DNA of 64,000 nt from Amborella trichopoda (Eukaryota > Streptophyta > Magnoliopsida > Amborellales > Amborellaceae). The notes below the pieces were generated by a model, which worked only from the letters and a program-made list of their open reading frames with translations, did not search any database and was not told where the DNA came from. The DNA lies in contig NW_006499912.1 in the NCBI RefSeq assembly GCF_000471905.2, positions 2,602,711 through 2,666,710 on the forward strand, in the 5' to 3' direction. The position numbers were made by a program, and so were the translations under genes. Position 1 is the first letter of the stretch; each line of letters starts with the position of its first letter. This document shows, in pieces, positions 56,601 through 64,000 of this stretch.

Positions 56601-57250
56601 TTAGGAGCTCCTGGTATGTCGGTAGCCTGGTTGGTGTTTTCATAATAATTTCATTATCCCTATGATTAGAAAACACCATCCTTAATCCTATTTTTCGTGT
56701 ATTTCTGGTCTTGGAGGGAACACAGAAAAACCAAGAGTTTACACAAAATATGGTATTGCCGCTTTCTTAAAAGTTTCAGAGGACTGTTGAAATTCAAGAT
56801 CAATTATAGTGAAGGCCTCATTTCAGTCAAGTGTGAGAATAGCGTTGATTGTCTTCTCATTGGATAGGGACTTGTCAGAAAGCCTTAACTGCTAGATATC
56901 AATGTAGTACTTTGACTGTCCAAAATACTTCTCATTGTAGTACAATGCCCAAAATACCAAAGTTCCAACAAAGGCTCATATCTGTGTTTTTTTTTTTTTT
57001 TGAATGAGGGTTGACTATGCAAACTTTATTTACAGTTCTGAGTATATGTACACCACCAATATATAATTTCTTTTTAATAAATTACACCACCACCACCCAA
57101 AATTTTATAAGCATAATGCAGGACAGAAATTAAAATAGATGAAGACGAATATGAATCTTACTGACCTCAATAAAGCACGCAATAGAATTAATATCACATC
57201 CATGTGGATCTCGCATCGCCGAAAGAGCTTCAATAATCATGGAGTTGTAC
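41215..57250 (-). CDS. TRB / single-Myb-histone protein, 3' part (3 exons)
   Basis: Minus-strand gene, partial. Exons 57250-57166, 42884-42801 and 41616-41215 join in phase. The first two encode a complete linker-histone H1/H5 globular domain: YNSMIIEALSAMRDPHGCDI, then IPPNFRRVLTAKLRRLVAQE. The last exon carries a basic linker, an Ala/Glu-rich coiled coil (EAAAYAACRIAEAEYRFEL and AAWISKLAEESDALLLL) and a stop. This order (Myb, H15, coiled coil) is unique to plant TRB/SMH proteins, which bind telomeric TTAGGG-type repeats and telobox promoters. The N-terminal Myb exon was not found up to 64 kb; it may lie beyond the window. The 14.3-kb intron between the first two exons contains a full-length L1, a MITE and an RTE fragment. 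Confidence 0.88.
42801..42884 (-). CDS. TRB exon: second half of H15 domain
   Basis: 84 bp, 28 codons, acceptor TTTTACAG and donor AAG|GTGATC. It encodes ERNEIPPNFRRVLTAKLRRL and VAQEKIEK. Phase 0 at both ends. Confidence 0.88.
42885..44272. other. TRB intron, 3' part
   Basis: Intronic. No element recognised except GGCCCCATTTGGTTCCC at 43930, which looks like the terminus of a PIF/Tourist-type MITE whose partner end I did not find. Confidence 0.4.
44273..44668. mobile_element. MITE, family of 14176, in TRB intron
   Basis: GGTTTCTACAACGTTGCAAC on the left and AAGGTTGCAACCTTATATAA on the right, with the shared interior GGATTATCTGAAAATCTATT and GTAGATCTACAAATATATGA. It is the closest sister of the copy at 40388. 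Confidence 0.82.
44700..46236. other. Unassigned, possibly transposon-derived
   Basis: Two overlapping ORFs (minus 45387-44950, 145 codons; plus 44760-45032) stand out from the AT-rich surroundings, and codon composition suggests an old coding sequence. I could not match MGTGWFWLSQHHDKSG or the rest to a known family. An A-run at about 46050-46066 could be a retroposon tail. Intronic to the TRB gene. Confidence 0.35.
46237..46253. repeat. L1 target-site duplication, left
   Basis: AGAAAAGTATTTCATTT, repeated exactly at 54191-54207. Confidence 0.95.
46600..47130 (+). pseudogene. L1 ORF1 remnant (DUF4283-like)
   Basis: One frame reads SKFLASMVGSFQPRQDDVRG, then KWAQRL, and, after stops, YLPLHAWPPSTFRRVAEACG. 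This resembles the 'LVGxF...W...LPLHLW...FRxIGExCG' pattern of plant L1 ORF1 proteins (DUF4283, RNA-binding). A Gln-Val-Val-Ala motif (SSSQVVA) repeats upstream at about 46508 and 46556. Confidence 0.65.
47468..49420 (+). pseudogene. L1 ORF1 Pro/Ser-rich region
   Basis: Long C-rich stretch with open frames of 315 codons (47468-48415) and 179 codons (48881-49420), largely Pro, Ser and Leu. Direct repeats include TTACCCTCTTTTACCGCCTC (48050 and 48101) and CACCCATCTCTCCCCCC (48961 and 49071). Its GC content is far above the neighbours. I read it as the hypervariable ORF1 C-terminus of the L1, not an independent gene. Confidence 0.6.
49401..50428 (+). pseudogene. L1 ORF2 endonuclease domain
   Basis: EEP-fold endonuclease motifs appear in order: MWNVRGLG (49407), GASGGIWVIWNPT (49588), CLGGDFNITRW (49806), KLDRFLLSLNW (49980) and SDHCPLLL (50067). 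This domain nicks the target DNA. Stops occur after PTL and at 49930. Confidence 0.88.
50735..51830 (+). pseudogene. L1 ORF2 reverse transcriptase
   Basis: Motifs: GPDGFPIAPFK, ISPSQLAFIKNR, EKAYDHVDW, PKGFFPSSRGLRQGDPLSPF, QYANDTLVF (51385), TGFKVNMDKSKMMGVGL, GRTTLVKATL. The second Asp of the A/YxDD box region is Asn-shifted (AND). Stops at 50885, 50939 and 51089. Confidence 0.9.
51835..51985. repeat. About 80-bp tandem duplication within L1 ORF2
   Basis: CAGACATCACCTTATCTCTTGG and AAGTCTCAAGGAGGGCTA occur twice (51850-51920 and 51921-51984). Confidence 0.85.
52755..53165. mobile_element. 0.4-kb insertion splitting the L1 zf-RVT domain
   Basis: The L1 protein reads HLFIHGSLAFDPMF to about 52760 and resumes at about 53165 (PPTTPPSVKALITSYY). 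The homologous protein at 10.6 kb reads straight through this point. The inserted DNA is very AT-rich and starts AAAATCGAACCGGAACAGTT. I saw no clear inverted repeat or target duplication, so its class is unknown. Confidence 0.7.
53165..53911 (+). pseudogene. L1 ORF2 C-terminus: linker and RNase H
   Basis: VLWKAAIAATIWVIWLERN (linker), then RNase H: KLNFDGCSLEYPGPVGAGGI (53511), EDSQYAEAMALLMG (53628), VEGDTQNIISWAAG (53705), HIWHTSNTFADLLAKDG (53830). Asp, Glu and the late HisxxxNxxAD are present. A stop and frameshift lie between the second and third blocks. Confidence 0.9.
54191..54207. repeat. L1 target-site duplication, right
   Basis: AGAAAAGTATTTCATTT, identical to 46237-46253, directly after the L1 A-run. 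Confidence 0.95.
54208..55484. other. TRB intron with a purine-rich tract
   Basis: The plus strand at 54455-54690 is almost wholly A/G (GGAGGAGGGGGGGGAAGGGG). No gene. Confidence 0.6.
55485..55790 (-). mobile_element. RTE LINE 3'-end fragment
   Basis: On the minus strand it ends CCCAAATAGTTGGGATAAGG then a short GAT repeat (ATCATCATCATC at 55482 on plus), the typical 3' tail of plant RTE elements. Upstream, TAGGTGGGCTGATCATGTGC encodes LRWADHVQ-like text, and AGGGCAAGGGGAAGGTC encodes the RGRG(R)PK motif. 5'-truncated. Confidence 0.8.
55791..57165. other. TRB intron, 5' part, with a pyrimidine tract
   Basis: 56030-56400 is strongly C/T-rich (including a C-run at 56127-56142). GAGCTCCTGGTATGT recurs at 56513 and 56606 (GAGCTCCCAGTTTGTGG at 56466), resembling the 3' UTR of L1 elements. 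A T-run lies at 56988. No gene. Confidence 0.5.
57166..57250 (-). CDS. TRB exon: first half of H15 domain
   Basis: 85 bp between CTTTTAG and GTCAGT. It encodes YNSMIIEALSAM...INSIACFIE. Joined to the next exon it gives CFIE-ERNEIPPNF, matching family text such as SFIEQRHEVPPNFRR. Confidence 0.87.
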
Positions 57251-57304
57251 CTAAAAGGGAGAAGGGTAACAATCAACAAGATCATAAATCTCATTGAGGA
57301 ATAC

Positions 57305-57375
57305 TTATCATGTGTGTGTGTCTATATGTATGTATATATGTATATATGTATATATGTATGCATGCATGTGTATGC
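57305..57375. repeat. TG/TATG microsatellite
   Basis: GTGTGTGTG followed by TATGTATATATG repeats, just upstream of the TRB exon at 57250 (minus). Confidence 0.9.
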
Positions 57376-57695
57376 AGAGATTTATAGGAACATATGCCAC
57401 AAAATTATGGAGAAAACTAGATGTTCAACACGTTAAACAATCAGTTTTTTAGATAACAAACAAAATCAAGAAGCATGTGCTACATACCACATATAACATG
57501 GTCATGCTTCAACTAAATAGGTAAAAACAAGTTCTTTCTGTTCTCTTACTTATAACTATATTAAAAGAAATAGGAAGCTGTGCAAAATATGCAAGGAAAT
57601 TGCAAGGGTTTAAATTAAAGTACAATTCACAAGCACAAACCTGGTGAAGAATTTGTTAGTGGACCAGTAATACATTACAAAGGCCACTCTTAAGT

Positions 57696-57842
57696 AATGT
57701 CTAATATCTACTACATAGACCTCTAGTATTTGATAGCTCTATACAATGTCGAATATCTACCACATAGACGTCTAGTATTTGATAGTTCTATATAATGTCT
57801 AATATCTAGTGCATAGACCTGTATTAATTGATAGTGTATCTA
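57696..57842. repeat. 49-bp tandem repeat, 3 units
   Basis: Units start at 57696, 57745 and 57794 with AATGTC(T/G)AATATCTA and continue CATAGAC...TATTTGATAG. The third is most diverged. Confidence 0.92.
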
Positions 57843-59210
57843 CCGTATAGCCTTTCAAAAGGATTTTTCTTTTTATTTGGAAGGAAGTAGGATGGTTGTC
57901 ACTGAATATGCGGGTGATGTTCGCAGTAAAAACAAAGCATGAATGACAGAACATGAGCACGAGCCCCAAACCTAGAAAATAGCATTAACATTGTCACCCT
58001 TAATGGTTAATAGCGACAGAAAGTCTCCACAACATTGCCATGCTGCAATGCCAAACTAAGTCCCACATGTCCACCGTAACATTGATAGTAGGTAAGAATG
58101 GGGGTTGGGGTCGTGGAGGTAGTAGTACCACCTGTGCCCAAGCTAAGGTCTAGGCTTTCACTCTCACCTAACGTACTTAAAAACCATCAACGATTTCAAA
58201 AACTTGTCATCCCCACTGAATTACCCAAAAAAAAAACATTGACAGTAGGTACAATTCAGTTCACAATAAGTACTCCCACATACATTTTGCTTCAATTTGA
58301 CATCCAATACAGGCAGAGAAATCTGACCATCCTGGTCCTTCACATTATCCACAAAACAACCAATCACCTTGAAACACTACTTAGTGAAATCCCACTTGCA
58401 GCTGAACGCTAAGCAAAGGTGATATTCAACTATCATCTGCATTAATATAGGAGCAAAGAGGTGATCCCACATAAGTAGGTCTAGAGGATGGACATTAGAC
58501 CTTATGGGCCTAACGTTAGGGTGATTAAGGAGTCATGTGTGTCTAAGGTTTGCGCTTGGGTTGTGGATTAGTATGGTGGCTTGTTTCTTGATTAGGGTTC
58601 AATATCAATCAGGGTATGAGTTTAACAAGATGAAAGAGGGTTATCTTGTGTGCCTGTGAGTGTTTCGGTATTTGATGATGGATGGAGGTTGTGGAAAAAA
58701 GAGCAAGGTTAGGGACAGATGAGAATTAGAGCTAGGATGAAAAGGCATGGGATGTAGAGAGATATCAAGGTGGGTTGTGGGAGAACGGATATAGAGAGAA
58801 CCGAACCGAGTATTGAATTGGCACCACACACGGATTCGGGGTTTCACAGAATTATCACCACCAGATGAATAAAATCAACAACACCTCAAATAGAACAAAC
58901 ACCACCTCAAGTTGCTAGCACGCAATTTCATTAACCTAAGCATGTCTGGTCATAGACACTCATAATAGTTCTTGAGTACTAATCTTATCGTCCTTTCATT
59001 ACAAGTAAACCCAATCTCAACTAAGACTTTACAAAAAAGGACCAGTTTAATATAACCTCATCAAGTTAGGAAACTAGAACATAAAGAAGCTAACTGCTAT
59101 CCTTTGTAGAAAATTTAAAAATTAGAACACCATCTATTATAAGAAAATCTTTCCTAAACCCAAAACAACTTGAATTAGGATTAGGCAGGACTAAGTAACT
59201 CCTAACTTTA
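57843..59210. other. Unassigned, with a SINE-like segment
   Basis: 58094-58240 (GGGTCGTGGAGGTAGTAGTA, GGTCTAGGCTTTCACTCTC) resembles 16421-16560 and is probably a dispersed short repeat. The Myb exon of the TRB gene was sought here on the minus strand and not found. Confidence 0.4.
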
Positions 59211-59430
59211 GAATGGACTGGGGCCTTGGCGGTAGTATTTTCGAGCCCCATGATGAGGTCTCTGACTCCATTCTCACCAAAGGGTAGGGGCCCAAATCCC
59301 CACAGACTTACCACTTTTGAGAATGGCTTGGGGCCTTGACGGTAGTTATGTCGAACCCCATGGAGAGGTCTCTGACTCCATTCTCACCAAAGGGTAGAGG
59401 CCCAAATCCCCACTAACTTACCACTTTTTA
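59211..59430. repeat. 110-bp tandem duplication
   Basis: Copies start at 59211 (GAATGGACTGGGGCCTTGGC) and 59321 (GAATGGCTTGGGGCCTTGAC), over 90 percent alike, both ending AACTTACCACTTTT-like. The text (GGGGCCCAAATCCCCAC) resembles a SINE head, but this is unproven. Confidence 0.9.
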
Positions 59431-60699
59431 CTTACCAAAAAAAAAACTATAATTTAAAACCTAATTTAACTTAAAATTCATTGCTAAATTCATCATAAGG
59501 CTTCGCACCATGATTTTGGAGATTGAGATGCCTGAACTAGAAAAAAAATAGAAATAAAGATGGTAAATCTCAAGAGGATCTTCGAATTGATATTTGGACA
59601 CCCAAAACCAATATCAAAGCACAAAGTTCCATGCATCCGATGCTTCGTGCATTGGAGTCACAATGCTCTAGGAGATCTGATAATTGCACATGATCGATGT
59701 CTTCGATAGAAAGACAAAGGAACACAACGACAACAAGAGACATCAATGCATTTGAGGCTAGAAAGAGACGAGGAAATCACTGGTTCACAAGCAAAGCCCA
59801 GGAATACCAAACTAGCGACCAAGAGTCGTGCATCCAAATACAAAAGAAACAAAAAAAAAAGCTTACATTGATGAGCCAAATCCTTTTGATGACCAACATC
59901 ACCTAATCCCTTGCGCATAAAACTACATAGTTGGTGATGCCTAATGATATTAGGATCAATGTTTTTTCCTTTTTTTCTTTTTTTGGGAAAGTGTTGAGAT
60001 ATCTAATCAAAAAAAGAATGAGTTAAGGGACTTAATCCTTCATCACTGACCGAGCAATATTGGACGGTATTCCAGAACCCAGCCCTTCAATTGTGACCTG
60101 ATGTCCATGTGTATGTTGCAGGTAAACATTTCATGAACTAAGACATATCCATTGGTTTTACATTTTTACCCATTCGTCTAGGTATTGGAAACCTATCATA
60201 ACCATATTTTAAGTGTCTTGTACAACATAGCTCCTAATTGGACACCATACAGAAGCACAGACAAGGACACCCAAGACAGGCACACGAGGACGAGCCATAA
60301 AGAGATAATGGCAAAAGTGCAAGTTATGTCTTATAAGTGCAAATTATTTCTTCTAACCAGAAATGGAAACACGTGGATGAAGTAGAGAATGTCATTGAAG
60401 ATATGCCAGGAAACAAAAAATTTATAGGTCAAAGGTTTCAACATTGAGGTTATGAAGAATTGTGAATCAGCCATGTCAAATGCGACAATACTACAGGCAA
60501 GTCAACCAGCTAGGCAAGTCACAAGATATTCACTTTTTCTTACGAAGTTTTGGACGAGGGTGAGCTTTACATCATTGATGATGTTGGGCTTAAGTGGCCT
60601 TTCAAGCCTTAAAACTGTGTAACTCATACCTTTTATTGATTTATTTGTGACGATCAAAAGCTCTTGGTGAAGGATGATGAGGTCAACAAAAGGTGAAGA
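59431..60699. other. Unassigned intergenic sequence
   Basis: Short ORFs only; none recognised. Confidence 0.4.
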
Positions 60700-62265
60700 G
60701 TTTATTTTCAAAAACTATTAAATGATGAACACAACATAAACATAACAGTAGAAGGAAACGTTGGCATAAATGAGGGTGGAGATCATAGATACATTTGTAG
60801 AATTAGGATATTGGAAGTGAAATAAGCTTTGAAAAGGATGAAAATAGGAAAGACTTTAAGACCACATGGTATCCTGATAGAGGTTTGGAAGTGCATGAGG
60901 GAAATTGGCATTGGCTGACTAATCAAGCTATTCAACAAGGTGTTGAGAACAAAGAAAATGTCAGATGAATGGAGGAAAAGTATTGTGGTACCTATTTATA
61001 AGAACAAAGGAGACATACAAAATTGTGCGAACTATCGAGAGATCAAACTTACAAGCCACACTATGAACCTTTGTGAGAAAGTGATTGAGCAACGACTAAA
61101 GTATGAAACGAGTGTATCAAAAAAACAATTCGGTTTTATACTAGGGAGGGCAACAACCGAGGCTATTTTCTGACTTAGGAAACTGATTGAGAAGTTTAGG
61201 GTGAAGGAAAAAGACCTCCACATGATCTATATTGATCTAGAGAAAGCTTATGATAGAGTACCTCGAGATTTGATTTGGTGGGTGTTGAAAAATCTCCAAA
61301 CACTACATCGATTTTGGTGAGAGATATATATGATGGGGCATTGACTAATGTACGAATAACTAGTGGAGAGACGAGTGAGTTTTCAATGACAATAAGTCTA
61401 CATCAGGGTCAGCATCAAGCCCTCTTTGGCTTAGTTATAGACGACTTAACTAGGCACCTACAAGATGAAGTACCCTGTTATTTGCAGATGGATATAGTTT
61501 TAGTCGATGAGACCCGAAACGACGTCAACACAAAGTCAGAACTTTGGAGAGATGCTCTAGAATCTAAAGGCTTTAAAATTAGCTGGACTAAGACTGGGTA
61601 TATAGAATGTAAGTTTAGTAATAATACGTAAAGAAGAGGAAGTAGTTAAGATTGAAGACCATTAAATACCAAAAAAAACGCACTTTCGATATCTTGGGCT
61701 GATAATCCAAGAAAATAGAGAGATTGAGGAAGATGTTGCACATAGAATTAGAGCTAGGTGGGCGAAGTGAAGATGTGGAACCAAAATTTTATGTGATCGT
61801 CACATACCAATGAAGTTGAAGGGTAAGTTCTATAGGACAGCTGCGAGACCAGCTTTGCGCTATGGGGCGGAATGTTGGTTGGTCAAAAAACAATAGAACC
61901 ATAGAATGAGTATAGTCGAGATGAGGATGTTGAGATGGATGAGCAGCAAGACAAGAAGGGATAAAATCCGAAATGAATACATTCATGAAAATTTAGGTGT
62001 GGCACCAATAGGTGATAAGAAGAGAGAGAGTCGACTTAGGTGGGTTAGCCATGTGTAGCGTAGACCCACTACAGCACCTATTAAGAGGAGAGAGTTAGTT
62101 CAAATGGAAGGCTCAAAAAGGGCAAAAGGTAGGCCCAAAAGGGCATGGTTGGAGGTAGTGAGAAAATATATGGGAACTTAAGCCCTCACAAAGGGTGGCC
62201 TTAATAGAGCATAATGGCAGATCAAGATTCTTGTAGCCAATAGTTGGGAAACGGCTTTTACGACG
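60700..62265 (+). mobile_element. RTE-type LINE, decayed
   Basis: Reverse transcriptase blocks in order: ILIEVWKCMREIG (60868), SDEWRKSIVVPIYKNKGDIQ (60961), [50 protein letters not shown] (61230), [14 protein letters not shown] (61370), the disrupted FADD box (about 61482), [17 protein letters not shown]. After that come FRYLGLIIQENREIEEDV (61686), KLKGKFYRTAARPALRYGAE (61816), EMRMLRWM and RPKRAWLEVVRKYMGT (62132). An extra base in the FADD codons shifts the frame. The endonuclease is not recognisable upstream. Confidence 0.88.
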
Positions 62266-63384
62266 GTAGTTCGGCCCTAAAACAGGGACAATTGGGTGGC
62301 TCACCTACCCTTGTGACTAATTGGGTTTAGGCAATCTAGGGCCTGGGAGAGAAATCTCCAAATCATGAAAACCCTTGACCACGGGATTTACGCAACGGCA
62401 CCATAGTTTTGTTATGAGGGTTATACTCAAAGTTGGCATCTGCCCGTGGTTGGAGCTAGGACACAGTATTCCCGAGCAAAAGAGGCGACAGTGAGGACGA
62501 GAGCCAAAATCCTCCTTGACACGGCCTCATCCACGACAATGCACATGTGAAAACTGTATTATATGGGAAGTTGCCTTCCTATGGGATAGCCAGGAGCAGA
62601 ACGTTCACATTTGCATAGAGAGGAACAATTAGCTCCTCTTGTCACAGGTCACTGCTAGTGTGTGGTGCCCAGTATACTTGCCCTTAAGGGTGCACCTACA
62701 ATCCACTAAGTCCTGGAATACAACCGCCTATTGGTTGGCTTTGATAGGCCAATCATGAGCCCCTAATAGAGACTGTGGGTCATGGGTCCCATTGGGTTGA
62801 TTTGAGAAAACAATAGAGGGTTTTAGAGTAAGCCGAGTGGAGTGCATTAGTACAGTGATTCCAAATCCATGGCACCCAATTACCTTTGATGATTTTTCTA
62901 TGAGCTCAAAACAATTTGGACCCATTAGTTATGGTCAAAAATGATTTTGGGGATTTTTTAAAATCTTTTGGAATTTTTCTAAAAGAGATTGGCTATAAAC
63001 TACAAATGCAATAATGACACATAAGGATCGCACATGTGGGAACCAAGGCATATTTGAGGTCCAAATAGCCAATGGACCCCATATGATCAATTGGGGCTCA
63101 CACGTGGCCCACTTGGTGGGCCTACTAAGTGTTGATGTCATCATGACATGGTGGCTTGAAGTTGTTTGTTATATTAGTATTTGTTATGGTGCCAATGTGT
63201 TATTTTAATCGGGTCACATTTGATAGGATTTGAGGGCAGCACTTGATCATTTGTACCTAAGGTCAAAGGGAATTTTGGACATTGATTAGGGGATGGACAC
63301 ATGTCACGTAAAGACCCATCCTATGTGTAAGGTTATCTCACCTGCATGCTTTATTTTGATCAATCAAATATGTGGGTTGGTTAA
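62266..63384. other. Unassigned repetitive-looking sequence
   Basis: Higher-GC stretch at 62270-62760 without ORFs, perhaps an old LTR. No partner LTR in the window. Nothing recognised in 62760-63384. Confidence 0.35.
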
Positions 63385-63672
63385 AAGTAATTAAGATACA
63401 TGGATATGAGAAAAAATTAGATTTCAAGTTTTCAAGATAGTGTATTTTGTAATGCATTTTTTGACCGTCAATTTTCAAGATTTTCAAGTTTTCATAGATC
63501 TGTTAACATACACTATTTTTGAAGTTTTAAACTTTATAAATAAAGACAAAAATATATTTTAAGGCTATCACAATGATTTTCAGTATTGAAACCACATTTC
63601 CCGACATTATTTGAAGGTAGGCTCTAATTTGATTGTTTAGAGCCTAGGCTCTATACAAACCGCACCCTTATG
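63385..63672. mobile_element. MITE fragment, family of 14176
   Basis: The interior (GTGTATTTTGTAATGCATTT, AAGTTTTCATAGATCTG) and the right end (AGAGCCTAGGCTCTATACAAACCGCACCC) match the family. The left inverted end is missing. Confidence 0.7.
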
Positions 63673-64000
63673 AAAAAGGAGAGAGGTCTCCTCAGTCTTC
63701 TTGTGTGCAATGCCCCCTCTCTTTCTCTCTCTACTTTTTTCCATTTAAACATACTGTGAAAAATTCAAATAATTGGATATTTTAAGGATTCATATGATAA
63801 TTAATCTAGTGTTATATAATTTGAAATCAAAGGCAATTAAGGTTTAGAAACCTAAGGGATAAGGTGTTTAATCCCAAACCTTGATTGATGATAACTCATC
63901 AAGGGATAGATGGCTTGGATGAAGCATCTCTCACCCCATAGAATCCTAAATCAAATGCCCAATATTGCTCTATCCTAAAAGAAGCTTCTAGGACAACAAG
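63673..64000. other. AT-rich end of window
   Basis: A CT-rich run at 63716-63736. No gene seen. Confidence 0.5.

Noticed and set aside
58098..58412. Plus ORF of 104 codons near the TRB gene
   Set aside because: Repeat-derived start, no homology, and on the strand opposite to the expected Myb exon.

Overview
This is a stretch of nuclear DNA from a flowering plant with a large, transposon-rich genome. The evidence is a plant-type N-myristoyltransferase gene, a plant-specific single-Myb-histone (TRB) gene split by very long introns, L1 LINEs with an RNase H domain, RTE LINEs, Ty1-copia elements primed by tRNA-Met, and many MITEs. I cannot name the species. I see no bacterial operons, rRNA, tRNA or CRISPR.

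Layout. (1) 0-3.7 kb: microsatellites and AT-rich sequence. (2) 3.7-13.9 kb, minus strand: five exons of a UvrD/PcrA/Rep-type helicase (Walker A through motif Ic). Its 4.7-kb first intron holds a 5'-truncated L1. Its promoter and start codon lie at the edge of a recent 0.75-kb tandem duplication (13.88-15.39 kb). (3) 15.4-24.4 kb: transposon territory, with MITEs, a copia element with two LTRs (17.01-21.54 kb), a 440-bp inverted repeat that shares a boundary with one LTR, and a hAT-type MITE with a Mutator-type MITE inside it. (4) 24.4-33.1 kb: N-myristoyltransferase gene NMT1 (27774-29036, intronless CDS). Upstream is a small LTR retrotransposon with a perfect 5-bp target duplication. Downstream, the last quarter of the gene plus its 3' flank is present three times in tandem (about 1.445 kb per unit), with the same 9-base motif at every junction. 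(5) 33.1-41.2 kb: RTE fragment, MITEs, a 1.6-kb degenerate minisatellite and a small hairpin minisatellite. (6) 41.2-57.25 kb, minus strand: the last three exons of a TRB gene (whole histone H1/H5-like domain plus C-terminal coiled coil). The Myb exon was not found. One 14.3-kb intron contains a 7.9-kb antisense L1 flanked by a 17-bp target duplication. (7) 57.3-64 kb: short tandem repeats, a decayed RTE LINE and a MITE fragment.

Only three host genes are supported, and only NMT1 is complete in the window. They have no evident functional link. The most unusual points are the microhomology-bounded triplication that creates chimeric ORFs behind NMT1, the shared loss of a catalytic aspartate in both L1 copies, and the promoter duplication at the helicase gene. 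Exon boundaries were placed by eye from splice consensus plus protein continuity.
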